DNA of 64,000 nucleotides from Sarocladium kiliense. Lineage: Eukaryota > Ascomycota > Sordariomycetes > Hypocreales > Sarocladiaceae. The position numbers were made by a program, and so were the translations under genes. The notes under the pieces are model-generated. The model did not search any database. It saw only the letters and a list, made by a program, of their open reading frames with translations, and had not been told where the DNA came from. Each line of letters begins with the position of its first letter. Positions within the stretch are counted from its first letter, which is position 1. Location of the stretch: contig JAUZTG010000028.1 of NCBI GenBank assembly GCA_030734395.1, forward strand, positions 1 through 64,000, given 5' to 3'. This document shows, piece after piece, positions 25,575-36,360 of this stretch.

Positions 25575-27692
25575 ATGTTCTTCTCCTCACGGAAAAAAGA
25601 AGACAACCCGACCTACCCAGAGGTCCCCGACTCCCTCCGCGGAGACAACTCCTTCGAAGACAATGAGATGCGCAAGGTGAGGGAGGCCAGGGCGGACACT
25701 TCTCCGTCCCTGACGCCATACCTTGGCCTTCGCGCCCGACTCTCCCAAATTTGGCTCAACCGCTGGACGATCCTCTTGCTCCTCGTCCTGGTGCGCGTTG
25801 TCTTGCTCATCGCAGCACTGAACGACAACGTAGGCGACGCGAAGACCAGGGCACTTTCTGCGTGCACCAAAGTCGAGGACATCGGCAGTGCCATGGCTTC
25901 CATGCCACACTACCTTTCCGTGGGAGTCAATAGCATGGCCTCTCACGGCATCGAGACTGCGGTGCGCGCCATGGTCTTCACTCTCGACTTGATCCTCCAG
26001 GGTGTTGAAGGATTGATTATTTTCTTCATCAACTTCCTGACTGCCACCTACGTCTGTCTCATTACTGCCTTGGTCCATGGCAGCCTGGATGCGGTCGCCT
26101 CAGTCACCGAAGACGCGACCAAAGCATTCAATAAGATCATTGACAAGGTGTCCGGCGAGATCTCAGACATCGCCGGCGACTTGGAGGATGGAATCAACGA
26201 CATCACCAAGGGTATCAAGGACTCCGTATTTGGCGACTTCGTGCCCGACATTCCGACTGTCGACTTCTCCAAGCCCATTGATGAGCTGAAGGACTTCGAT
26301 CTTGACTCCAAGGACTTCGTCAAGGATGTCAGGAAGCTCAACGACGACCTGCCCGATTTCGACGAGGTGCAGAACATGACCAAGGAAGCCATTGCGATCC
26401 CTTTCAACTTCGTGCGTGAGAAGCTCAACGAGACCTATGGCGACTACAAGTTCGACCGCAGCGTCTTCCCGCTCGCACAAAAGGAGAGCATGACTTTCTG
26501 CTCCAACAACGACACCATCAACGACTTCTTCCAGGGTCTGTACGATCTCATTCACAAGGCGCGCATCATCTTCATTGTGCTGCTCACAGTCCTTGCTGTG
26601 GCGATTATTATCCCCATGGCCTGGATGGAGATCAAGCGCTGGCGCCGTCAGCAGCAGCACGCTCGCCTGATCACCGCCAACGCCTACGATCCTATGGATG
26701 TGATCTACATCTCTTCACGCCCGATGACTTCTACCGCCGGCATTAAGTTTGCCTCGCGGTTCAGTGGAAAACGACAAATCATGGTCCGATGGTGCATTGC
26801 CTACGCCACCTCTCTTCCGGCAGTCTTCGTCCTCTCTCTTGCCATTGCCGGCTTCGTCTCCTGCCTGTGCCAGTATGTCCTCATGCAGGCCGTCAGGAAC
26901 GAAGTTCCGGCTATCGCCAACCAAGTAGGCGAGTTTGCGGACGATGTTGTCGGCTCTCTGAAGTCCGTCTCGGATCAGTGGGCCGCAGATGCCAACGGTG
27001 TGATCACTGGCCTCAACGACGATGTCAACGACGACATTCTCGGATACGTGAGGAACGCCACTGATGCGGTCAATGACACCCTGACTGTCTTCCTCGACAC
27101 TATGGACGACGGCCTCAACACCGTTTTCAAGGACACGATCCTGCTTGACCCAATCAAGACGGTCCTGCGCTGCGTCATCGGCATTAAGATCGAAAGCGTG
27201 CAGTCCGGCTTGACATGGGTGCACGACCATGCAAAGGTGTCGTTCCCACTCTTCGACAACGACACTTTCAGCGAAGGTGCGCAGAAGTCGATCGAAGGTG
27301 ACTCGGATCTTAACACGTTCCTGGCATCTCCGTCCGATGTCACGACAGACGAGGTCACTGGCGCGGTGGATCGCGTCGTGACCTGGCTTGAGAAGGGTCT
27401 GATCCAAGATGCACTCATCTCAACTGGGTTACTCCTCGTCTACGTAATCGTTGTACTGATGGGGGTCGTCCGCATGCTCGCGGGCATGACCATGCCAAAC
27501 AAGGGCCACGGCGACGCCGGCATGCGCTATACTGGCGATGACCGACCCGCCCTGAGCCCACGCGGCTCGCAGAACGAGTGGAACGACAACTCGCGACAAC
27601 TCGACCACGAGAAGGCGGCTATGTCCGGTGCTCAACCAAATGAGAACGCGAATGGCAGTTCGTGGCGTGGCGACGGGCACAGCAGGTTCTGA
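25575..27692 (+). CDS. prm1: Plasma membrane fusion protein Prm1
   Basis: Multipass glycoprotein that promotes plasma-membrane merger during mating and hyphal cell fusion. It is an intronless 705-aa protein starting at ATG 25575 (context caagATG). Hydrophobic segments can be read near residues 65-88 (WTILLLLVLVRVVLLIAAL), 135-165, 325-350 (IFIVLLTVLAVAIIIP), 410-440 and 620-640, with two large outside loops. The loops are rich in Asp/Asn and predicted amphipathic helices (KIIDKVSGEISDIAGDLEDG), and carry several NxT/S sites. The cytosolic C-terminus is polar, with Ser/Gly and Arg. Length and topology match Prm1. An upstream in-frame extension to 25278 was not used because its sequence looks like leader DNA. 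Confidence 0.9.
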   Translation: MFFSSRKKEDNPTYPEVPDSLRGDNSFEDNEMRKVREARADTSPSLTPYLGLRARLSQIWLNRWTILLLLVLVRVVLLIAALNDNVGDAKTRALSACTKVEDIGSAMASMPHYLSVGVNSMASHGIETAVRAMVFTLDLILQGVEGLIIFFINFLTATYVCLITALVHGSLDAVASVTEDATKAFNKIIDKVSGEISDIAGDLEDGINDITKGIKDSVFGDFVPDIPTVDFSKPIDELKDFDLDSKDFVKDVRKLNDDLPDFDEVQNMTKEAIAIPFNFVREKLNETYGDYKFDRSVFPLAQKESMTFCSNNDTINDFFQGLYDLIHKARIIFIVLLTVLAVAIIIPMAWMEIKRWRRQQQHARLITANAYDPMDVIYISSRPMTSTAGIKFASRFSGKRQIMVRWCIAYATSLPAVFVLSLAIAGFVSCLCQYVLMQAVRNEVPAIANQVGEFADDVVGSLKSVSDQWAADANGVITGLNDDVNDDILGYVRNATDAVNDTLTVFLDTMDDGLNTVFKDTILLDPIKTVLRCVIGIKIESVQSGLTWVHDHAKVSFPLFDNDTFSEGAQKSIEGDSDLNTFLASPSDVTTDEVTGAVDRVVTWLEKGLIQDALISTGLLLVYVIVVLMGVVRMLAGMTMPNKGHGDAGMRYTGDDRPALSPRGSQNEWNDNSRQLDHEKAAMSGAQPNENANGSSWRGDGHSRF

Positions 27693-28703
27693 TCATCGCT
27701 GCGCGAACGGATAGGACCTGAGGTGCTTGATTGCAGTACATACATACTCCGGACAGACTGGCTCTCGTGCCGAGATGCATGCTTTCGACATAGACGGCGT
27801 TTTGATGTCCATTCACTTTGGAAACGGGCAGCGCTGCATTGAGCCATGATCGTTTGGATCCGGGATGAAATTTCGTTGGATACCACTGGGAGGTTTGCAC
27901 ATTTTCACTTGTGTTCATGCTATATTGTCTTCGCCTTTTCTCGTTTTTCGAAAGGAGTACAACTTCTTTGACAGTTTGAGGCTCACACCTGGTTGTGCGA
28001 CGCAGAAAGATTGCCATTGGTTACCTCGCAATTCTTGTTTCTGTTGTTTACGCCAAAGCCACCATGAGCCAGATTGTACAGAGCTCCAGATTGAGAAAAC
28101 ATGGCAAGCTAGTTAATTTCCTATCAGAGTAATGCTACGGCTACCAAAAAATGATGTGCCCCCGAAACTGTGACTGTAGAGCATGTATTGAAAAAGAGTC
28201 ATGCATCTGGTTGTGCCAGGTTGAGGCTTGACGGAAGTGAGGTCTATTGACTTCCTAAAAGGGTAAGTCCGTAAGGCTCAGGGCAGACTGCAGCAGGCGG
28301 AAGCGTCCACCCTGCCTGCATACTCACTTGGCCTCAGCCGACAGCTTCTCCGCTATTTCACACGCCTGTTCAGCCTTAGCCTAACCAGTACTCCGTACTA
28401 ACGGTGCGTGAGCAAAGGCGGAGCTCCATGTCGCCTCACCCGCCGCCGCCGTTATGCACGAAAGCGGAGCCTCGATGATGCAGAGGACCCTTTCCGCTGC
28501 TGCAGGGTAGGCGGACTCGTCGATTTTGGTGGCCCGCGGCAGTCTTCTCCGCGATCGGTGGCGGCTTCTGTGGAAAATCCCGTTGCGGAAGCATCGAGAC
28601 ACATAAACCCTACGGAAGCACACCTTTCTTTCGCATCTGCACCCTCCTCCTTTCTTCTTTGTCAAGATACCCCAGAGAGTCAACAGAAGCAAACCTATTC
28701 AAC
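27693..28703. other. Intergenic PRM1-TRP5 region
   Basis: No gene is supported. GAGTCAT (28196-28202) is the reverse complement of the ATGACTC element recognised by Gcn4/CpcA-type amino-acid-starvation activators. It lies about 500 bp upstream of TRP5. One 7-mer is weak evidence, but the position suits a cross-pathway-controlled gene. Confidence 0.35.
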
Positions 28704-31208
28704 ATGGAGGGCATCAAGAAGACTTTCCAGCGCTGCAAGGCTGAGAACCGGGTGAGTTGCCCCGCGCCTTGGGTCCCTCTCTGCTGCCCCTCACGGGGTT
28801 CTTTTGAGGGCAATTGGGCAGAAATGATCGAATGCTGACCGTTGATGTAGCCGGCGCTGGTCACCTATGTCACAGCTGGCTTCCCGAAGCCTGAGAACAC
28901 CCCGGATGTGCTTCTTGCTATGGAGAAGGGTGGTGCTGGTGAGTGAAGTTTGGCGGGGGAGTCATATCGTCAGATGTGGAATTCTGACAGAGATGCAGAC
29001 GTCCTCGAGCTCGGCGCCCCTTTCACCGACCCGATCGCCGACGGCCCAACTATCCAGACTGCAAACACCGTACGTTTCAGCCGCATTGAGACCTCAAAAC
29101 GACCATGATAATATCAGTCTGCTGACCTTGTGACAGATTGCTCTTGAGAATGGAGTCACGATCGAGTCAACCCTCGGCATGGTCAAGGAGGCCAGGTCCC
29201 GAGGACTGAAGGCCCCTGTGATGCTCATGGGCTACTACAACCCGCTCCTCAGCTATGGCGAGGAGCGTCTGCTGAAGGACTGCCACGAGTGCGGTGTCAA
29301 TGGCTTCATCGTCGTTGACCTGCCACCTGAGGAGGCCATTTCTTTCCGCAAGCTCTGCTCAAAGGGAGGGTATGTCTCCCCGACTAGCTACACCCAAACC
29401 ATCCGTGCTTATGCTGACTCCCTGATCGAACAGCCTCTCATATGTGCCTCTCATCGCCCCCGCCACATCCGATACCCGCATGAGGATTCTCTGCCAGCTT
29501 GCCGACTCTTTCATCTACGTCGTCTCCCGCCAGGGTGTCACCGGTGCTTCTGGTACCCTTAACGCAAATCTCCCCGCCCTTCTCGACCGAGTTAAGAAGT
29601 ACAGCGGAAACAAGCCTGCCGCAGTCGGATTCGGTGTCAGCACGCGTGAGCACTTCCTCAGTGTTGCGTCGATCGCAGATGGTGTCGTTGTTGGTAGCCA
29701 GCTCGTTTCGACCTTGCACAAGGCTCCCGCTGGCCAGGAGGCAGCTGAGGTTGAGAAGTACTGCGCGTACCTTTGTGGTCGTGACAGCGAGGTTGGAGCT
29801 AATAACACCCGAGAGGTCGGCATCGTTGAGGCAATGGCTGATGCTAAGGAGCCCACTGGCGCCACGGTCGATGCAGTCATTACTGATGCCGATCATCTTA
29901 CTGCTGAGCAGGACAGTGATCTCGTTGCCCAGCTTGCAGCTCTTCACGGCAAGATCCCCGATCGGTTCGGCGAATTTGGTGGCCAATACGTGCCTGAGTC
30001 CCTGATGGACTGCCTTTCGGAACTCGAGGACGGCTTCAACAAGATCAAGGACGACCCAGCTTTCTGGGAGGAGTACCGCTCATACTACCCGTACATGGGT
30101 CGTGAGTCAAGTCTTCACCTTGCTGAGAGATTGACGGAGCATGCGGGCGGTGCCAACATCTGGCTCAAGCGTGAGGATCTCAACCACACTGGAAGTCACA
30201 AGATCAACAACGCTCTGGGCCAGCTGCTCTTGGCGAAGAGGCTTGGAAAGACTAAGATCATTGCGGAGACTGGTGCTGGTCAGCACGGTGTGGCGACGGC
30301 GACAGTCTGTGCCAAGTTCGGCATGGAGTGCACCGTCTACATGGGAGCTGTAAGTTGACCCTTGATTGAAGAAAGTTGGACCGAGTTACTGACCACTATT
30401 GTAGGAGGATGTCCGTCGCCAAGCTCTCAACGTTTTCCGTATGAAGCTCTTGGGTGCAAAGGTCGTCGCCGTCGAGGCCGGAAGCAAGACCCTCCGCGAT
30501 GCCGTCAACGAGGCCCTCCGCGCCTGGGTCGTCGAGCTTGATACGACACACTACATTATCGGATCTGCTATCGGTCCCCACCCCTTCCCAACCATCGTCC
30601 GTACCTTCCAGTCCGTCATTGGCGAGGAGACCAAGCGTCAGTTCCGGGAGAAGCGCGGCAAGCTTCCCGATGCCGTCGTCGCCTGCGTCGGTGGTGGCAG
30701 CAACGCCGTCGGCATGTTCTACCCCTTCTCAAATGACCACACTGTTAAGCTCCTCGGTGTTGAGGCTGGTGGTGATGGTGTTGATACCGCGAGACATAGC
30801 GCTACTCTCTCTGGTGGTACCAAGGGCGTTCTCCACGGTGTGCGCACTTATGTCCTCCAGGACAAGAACGGCCAGATCACCGAGACGCACTCCGTCTCCG
30901 CCGGCCTCGACTACCCCGGTGTCGGTCCTGAGCTTTCTTCCTGGAAGGATGCCGAGCGCGCTAAGTTCATTGCCGCAACGGACGCGAATGCTTTTGCTGG
31001 TTTCAAGCTCATGAGCCAGCTTGAGGGTATCATCCCTGCACTGGAGTCTGCCCACGGCATCTGGGGAGCGATTGAGCTCGCGAAAACCATGTCGAAGGAT
31101 GAGGACGTGGTGATCTGCCTGAGTGGCCGCGGTGATAAGGATGTGCAGAGTGTGGCTGATGAGCTGCCGAGGTTGGGACCGATGATCGGCTGGGATTTGA
31201 GGTTCTAA
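28704..31208 (+). CDS. trp5: Bifunctional tryptophan synthase (alpha-beta fusion)
   Basis: Makes tryptophan from indole-3-glycerol phosphate and serine; the alpha active site channels indole to the PLP-dependent beta site. Six exons (28704-28751, 28851-28938, 28999-29069, 29137-29369, 29434-30349 and 30405-31208) give 719 aa. Alpha part, about residues 1-265: VLELGAPFTDPIADGPTIQ contains both catalytic acids. After a linker (AEQDSDLVAQLAALHGKIP) the beta part starts at RFGEFGGQYVPE. The PLP lysine is in GSHKINNALGQ (K403). GGGSNAVGMF binds the cofactor phosphate, and SGRGDKDVQSV closes the protein. The order alpha then beta in one chain is the fungal arrangement. Four small 5' exons precede two large ones. 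Confidence 0.98.
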
Positions 31209-31407
31209 TGGGAAATTATGGGAAGAAAACCCCCCAAGCGAGGATGAAGGGAGGAAATGATGATGTTTTCGAGGTTGATGATATACATGGGAGCAAACTC
31301 CCTCGGCGTTTTTTGTCTATTCTAGACCGGTGAAAGCAGAAGACAGCCATTTTGATACATACAAGTACATCCTCCCAATCTTCCATACAATGCATCCAGG
31401 TCCCTCA

Positions 31408-32190
31408 TTAGTTCTCAACACCATCCTTCTCGGTCTTCACCTTCTCCTCCTTCTCCAACCCCCTCAACAGCTCCTCCTCCCTCTCCTCCGTCAACTCCTC
31501 CTCCACAACATTCACATCCCCCATCGCTTCCGCACCCAATGCAAACGCGCCATCAATCGCCTCCTCGGCCTTCAACATCGCCAGCGCCTCCTTCCCACGC
31601 ATACTCAGCGGTCCAGGCGTCGCGTAATCAAGCGCATAGTGGATCATCTCGGACCGATCGACAATGGGCTTCTCTTCCAACCCCATGGCGCGACGCTCAG
31701 CGTTCATGCGTTCTTGGACACCGGTGGTTTGCATGAGCAGCCATCTCAGATTCCAGCCTCCAGGACCTAGATCCTTGACTCTTTGGGGTTTGCTTTTCAG
31801 GAGGTAGTTCTCCAATCCGCCCTCGTTCTTGATGGTTTTCAGGACGCGGAGGGTGAGACGGGTTTTGACGCGTGCGCCAACATCCGGGAGGAAGAAGGTC
31901 TTCACGTGGACGTTCGGTCTCCAAGTTCGACGGGTCTTGTTTCCGCGACCGGAGACGATGTTGCCGTAGCGAATGCGGGCCTCGCCGTAGAGGCCATTGT
32001 TTGATTGTTTGTAGAGGCGGCGCTCGCCGTAGGGGTAGGGTGGGATGAGCTTCGAGGGGAGGCGAACTGGGGTGACGGTTTTGGAGGCGAGGGGTGTGGT
32101 AGTTGTGAAGGATCGGGTGGTGATGGTGAGACGGTTGAGGGAGGTCGCGAGGGAGAGGGGGGCCCTCGGCCGTAATGAGGTGGGCGGCAT
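31408..32190 (-). CDS. mrpl24: Mitochondrial large-subunit ribosomal protein bL28m
   Basis: Structural protein of the mitochondrial 54S subunit; single exon, 260 aa. The N-terminus is Arg/Ser/Thr-rich without acids for 35 residues (a mitochondrial presequence). The L28 domain follows: GLYGEARIRYGNIVSGRGNK, then RRTWRPNVHVKTFFLP and VKTRLTLRVLKTIKNEGGLE. A fungal C-terminal extension ends in an acidic EEELTEEREEELL helix and a lysine/glutamate tail. The symbol follows yeast naming (MRPL24 = bL28m). It is convergent with TRP5, with 199 bp between stop codons. Confidence 0.9.
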   Translation of the reverse strand: MPPTSLRPRAPLSLATSLNRLTITTRSFTTTTPLASKTVTPVRLPSKLIPPYPYGERRLYKQSNNGLYGEARIRYGNIVSGRGNKTRRTWRPNVHVKTFFLPDVGARVKTRLTLRVLKTIKNEGGLENYLLKSKPQRVKDLGPGGWNLRWLLMQTTGVQERMNAERRAMGLEEKPIVDRSEMIHYALDYATPGPLSMRGKEALAMLKAEEAIDGAFALGAEAMGDVNVVEEELTEEREEELLRGLEKEEKVKTEKDGVEN

Positions 32191-33347
32191 GGTTGGTGAG
32201 GTTGTGGGAGGTCGTTATCGAGGCATTGGCGACCGGAGTGTTTGGTGATGGTGAGCTTCGAGATGGATGAAGGAGAGTCTGGCGATAATTTGGCTGGAGG
32301 GTCCAGTATCGGAAATGGAGATTTTCCGAACCGGGGCTGCCAGGGTTGGGGTTGTTGCAAGACGGTGAGGGACTCGACTATGTTACTACTTTGGAGTGCA
32401 TTGCAAAGCCATTTAATATCGTGAAGATGAAGAAGACACTTTGGTCTTTGATCTTGCCTCGTGACTGTGATTATTATCGCAGGGTCAGTTGCGATGCTCT
32501 CTTCAACCAAGCTCTCCTCACTTACGAATGAGGCCATGGAATTGCCTAATCGGGTAATCCAAACCAGGCGCTTATTGAGACTCACTCCATGAACAATGCG
32601 AAACCACTCAACACATTATGACACTGCCGCTTCTTCAGGTCAGTAAAATAGCATCTCAAAATACGCATTCGGGTTCTCCAGTAGATTGGCCATGCCCAAC
32701 CCCCCCCCTTTCCGATGTACTTCTCCATACAAGCGACCTGCTGGGGAGGACCACTCTGCAAGTTTCAGTACGCGCTGGGCCATTTACAGCCCAGCCGCCA
32801 TCGATTGGCGACCAGCGTTCTACGCCTGCGACACATGGGCCGCCTCCTCCTCCGTCCGGCCATGGCATAACTGGTCCTCAGACCCTGCTCATATCTCGTC
32901 CCTCTGAACTCTACAGACAAACGCGCGCCTGTCGGCGTTTTCTGCCGCTTGTTGAAGAGTCGTACCCATGTCTCGTGGGACAGCTCACAGTTCACTGGTT
33001 CTATTCCTGGATTCACCGACTGCTGCTATTGTCACGAGGGTTTGTATAAGACTTGTGGTGCTTTCCCTGCGATTGTTCTTTGTCTCCTGCTCTGCTTGAA
33101 TCACTCTGTGCAGCACCACACAAACAACCTTTCACGAGACTTCTCTTTTGTTCATCTCCTTTGTCGACCATTTTCCGTTTTTGTCCACGCTGCTGGCCAG
33201 TTTCTGCTGCATTCTCTCGCTCAAACGTCGCTGTACCTCAAATACCTACTTCATACCCCACGAAAGACAACCTCCCTGGTTCACACCAAACTGCAAATCT
33301 TTTTCTCTTACATCGATTTTTGAAGAGTACCTCTCAAATCATACAAA
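32191..33347. other. Divergent promoter, mrpl24 and the four-pass membrane protein
   Basis: No gene is supported. There is a run of C residues near 32698-32707. The last 300 bp before 33348 are C/T-rich leader sequence. Confidence 0.5.
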
Positions 33348-34091
33348 ATGGGCAAGCTTCAAACCGCCATCACCGCCGGCCAGACCGCCATCGAGCTCGG
33401 CCGCAATGCGCAAGGCTTCGCAGCCGCTACCCACGACATCCGTCACGCCGATAAAGGCGAACTCGGTCGTCAGGCTGGTCGACATGCCTTCAACGAGGGT
33501 GCTGCAACAGGCACCACGATGGGCAAGTCCTGGCTCAAGACCTTCGAGGTCATCCCTCGCATGGTCTTCCGCTGCCTTCAATTCCTCTTCGCTATCATCG
33601 CTATTGGCTTCTACGGTAACCGCGTGGATGCGGATAGGAAGGAAGGGGATGGGTTCTCTGCTGAGTGGCTCTACGCAATGATTGTTGGCGGCGCGGCGTC
33701 TATCACGGCGGTCCTGTTCGTCGCAGCTGCTACTTTGGGTGCCCTGCCCTACATCGGCAGTAAACTCAAGATGCTGAAGGTCTACCGTGCATTCCCCTGG
33801 GATCTCACCCTCTTCATCGCATGGATCGTCGTCTTCGGCATCTTCGCTGGCATCTTCCTCAACCGCGATGACGATGAAGGATCGTACAAGGGAAGCAAGA
33901 CGGGTGCGATGAAGGTCGCCGTCTGGATTGACCTCATCAATGCGATCCTGTGGCTTGTATCAGGTGTCTATGGAGGAGTGAAGACGTTCTTGGGTGGCAA
34001 GCTGGAGGAGACGACGGCCAGGGTGGGCAATAAGCTGTTCACCAAGAAGCAGAAGACTCCGCCCAAGGAGGAGTACGCCGAGAGCGTCTAA
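33348..34091 (+). CDS. Four-pass membrane protein, MARVEL-like
   Basis: Single exon, 247 aa; function unknown. Four hydrophobic stretches are visible: about residues 70-90 (MVFRCLQFLFAIIAIGFYG), 108-135 (LYAMIVGGAASITAVLFVAA), 150-172 (LTLFIAWIVVFGIFAGIFL) and 190-215. Short loops and cytosolic ends fit the MARVEL-type arrangement common in fungal plasma-membrane proteins. The 65-residue N-terminus is helical and polar. The C-terminus is lysine-rich (FTKKQKTPPKEE). The family call rests on topology and general resemblance, not on a diagnostic motif. Confidence 0.75.
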   Translation: MGKLQTAITAGQTAIELGRNAQGFAAATHDIRHADKGELGRQAGRHAFNEGAATGTTMGKSWLKTFEVIPRMVFRCLQFLFAIIAIGFYGNRVDADRKEGDGFSAEWLYAMIVGGAASITAVLFVAAATLGALPYIGSKLKMLKVYRAFPWDLTLFIAWIVVFGIFAGIFLNRDDDEGSYKGSKTGAMKVAVWIDLINAILWLVSGVYGGVKTFLGGKLEETTARVGNKLFTKKQKTPPKEEYAESV

Positions 34092-34568
34092 GGAGGAGGC
34101 CCAAGAAACGATTAGAACGGGCATTTGTACACATTTACATGGAGTTGGCGCATGGCCTGCGTGTTTATTTCCCCAACTGGCGACTGAGACTTGCCTCGCA
34201 AAATTGCTCCGTTTACTCTGCTTACTGTGCGGCGCCGTAATCCGTTCCTGTCGGATCAGCCCTTTCAACATGGTATATAAAAGCCATCGCAATCTGATTT
34301 GCGCTGTTCCAACGACATGGGTCTTCAGCGCGACGGGCATTTCAAGACAGGCCTGCAGAAGGAGACTTTTCGGACACTTCTCAGTACCCACTCGTATTGC
34401 GTATTCCTCCATTGCACTCCTCTTCGTTGTCGGCTTGTATATATTTCGAGTATGTTACGACTTGTTCCCATAACCTCCTAGAACGTGACTTCCATAAGCT
34501 CTTACGCTTAGGCCTGTTTTCTCTAACCTTAAACTTTAGCATTCATTCAGGCTTCAACTGCACTCACC
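34092..34568. other. Intergenic 477 bp
   Basis: 3' region of the membrane-protein gene and leader of the methyltransferase. I see no other feature. Confidence 0.5.
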
Positions 34569-35399
34569 ATGTCTGAAGGCGAGCCCATTCCCGGTATCAA
34601 CATCAAAGATGGCTTCGCCAAAATGGCAAGCGAATATGATGAAGCGTTTCCTCACTTCACAGAGTTCGCCGGCTACAGCATTGACGCGGCTCCGAAGTTG
34701 ACGTCCGACTCAGTCGTGCACGACAATGCTTGTGGTACCGGCGCTGTTTCGGCTGCCATCATCGCCAGGTTCAAAGAATCTGGCGAAGCATTGCCTAAGA
34801 TCGTGGCCACGGACATGAACCCAGCGATGATTGCTGAAGCGAAGAAGAAGCATCCCGAACTCGATGCGAAAGTCATGGATGCGACGAGTCTTGATCTGCC
34901 AGCTGGCACATTCTCGCACTCTTTCACGAACTTCCTTCTCAATCCGATATTCCCATCATCGACCAACCTCGCCTTCACAAGTGGTGTTCGCAAAACGTTG
35001 GCTCCTGGAGGAACTGCTGTCTTCGCTGTGTGGTACTATCTCGAATGGCTCGTCATCCTCCGCGACGCCGCCAATGCAGTCAGACCCGATGGCGAGAAAT
35101 TTGTGCCGACGAATGAATATCCCCAAGAAACCATCCGAGCGACACTTACTGAGGCTGGGTTTTCGGCTGACGGGATCAGCTTCACTTCGCGCGAAGGTGT
35201 ATGCGGTCCGTTCACACCAGGACCTAGCAGGGAACAGATGTATACGGCTAGCAGCATGATTGGAGGGATAGTGACAGCGACATGGAGTGAGGATGAGAAG
35301 AAGTTATGGCCGGTCAAGCTGACGGAGAGGTTTGACAAGGCGGTGGACGATACGGAGAGCTACAAGATGAAGGCTTGGATTGTGACGGCCGAAGCCTAG
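34569..35399 (+). CDS. Class I SAM-dependent methyltransferase
   Basis: Single exon, 276 aa; substrate unknown. Motif I reads VHDNACGTGAVSAAIIARF (about residues 52-70), with glycines in the SAM-binding positions. ATDMNPAMIAEAKKKHP is the acidic-ribose region. FSHSFTNFLLNP and LAPGGTAVFAVWYYLEW match motifs II and III. The profile resembles UbiE/COQ5-like and fungal secondary-metabolite O/C-methyltransferases. There are no neighbouring synthases, so a biosynthetic role cannot be inferred. It has no signal peptide. Confidence 0.88.
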   Translation: MSEGEPIPGINIKDGFAKMASEYDEAFPHFTEFAGYSIDAAPKLTSDSVVHDNACGTGAVSAAIIARFKESGEALPKIVATDMNPAMIAEAKKKHPELDAKVMDATSLDLPAGTFSHSFTNFLLNPIFPSSTNLAFTSGVRKTLAPGGTAVFAVWYYLEWLVILRDAANAVRPDGEKFVPTNEYPQETIRATLTEAGFSADGISFTSREGVCGPFTPGPSREQMYTASSMIGGIVTATWSEDEKKLWPVKLTERFDKAVDDTESYKMKAWIVTAEA

Positions 35400-36360
35400 A
35401 TATGGATAGCACTTCTGATCACAAGGACGCGGTACATTGAATCGTAGACAGAGAAGCAAGACAAAAACTGTTGAAAATTAGGCAAAGTACAATGGCTGAG
35501 AAAACCACTTGCATCTGCCACAAGAGCCTCACTCATCGTCGCAAGCGCTCAAGTCCCGGTGCCGGGTCTGCCATCTAGCACTCTCACTGCCTCCTGGTCA
35601 GTCATCGAATGGATTGTCGCCGGGCATGTTCTCAGAACCTTGGTTCTGTACACAGCCAGTCAGCCATCTGTTCTAGGTTTCATATGGTGCAGTGACAGCC
35701 TGTCCAGGCCTCTACTCGTCAACCTCGGGCCGCACAGCGATGTCGAGCCTGGAAAGGCTAAAGCTCTCGTTACACTGGTGGCGATGAGAGCCTTGCACTC
35801 TTTGGAACCAAGTTCTTCAGCTATTATGAGCATGTAGCTTAATTACACTGGGGACTCACGTTGTCGAGTTGTCACGCTCATGTCAAAGTTAGGCAAGGTC
35901 TACTACACCGGGCCCTCGGGCCATGTCCATTGGTCCGAACTGGCCGCCTTCGGATGCGCACAAAGGCAATGGACGGACGAGTGATTCTCGAAGTTCCAGA
36001 ATATCATCAGAAACTCCGAGGTGAACAAAGTTGCGAGTTTCCATACCAGGAAGTCTGTGCCATTTGGTGACTGACTCGCATAGTCCGGACTTTCGGCCTA
36101 ACAATCGGGGGTTGGAGCAACACTCCTCCGAACTATGCGGAGCATACTTTCCTTCTTCGACCGGGATGTCGAATTACGCCGTATATGTAAATGGAAGTAG
36201 CCGTTAATAAGTGATCATTCGGTGATTGGAATTATGTGTGGACTGCTGAAGTACCGATATCAACAGCGTTGTAAAGAATCGTTCGCCTTAAAGGACTGGG
36301 CCAATTTTCCAGTCTTCTCAACCGCCTTCATTTAGCCACGACGTCAGTTTCCTCTTCAAG
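35400..36360. promoter_or_regulatory. GH88 upstream region with CTCCG-N7-CGGAG palindrome
   Basis: No gene is supported. A CTCCG-N7-CGGAG palindrome lies at 36126-36142, about 220 bp before the GH88 start, and a CCGGACTTTCGG element lies near 36083. Similar CGGAG elements recur in the transporter/DUF2264 promoter, suggesting a shared Zn2Cys6-type regulator. Confidence 0.4.

Noticed and set aside
26715..27407. A 230-codon frame antisense to PRM1
   Set aside because: Shadow frame of an established conserved gene.
29438..29986. Antisense open frame within TRP5
   Set aside because: Lies opposite well-conserved tryptophan synthase exons.
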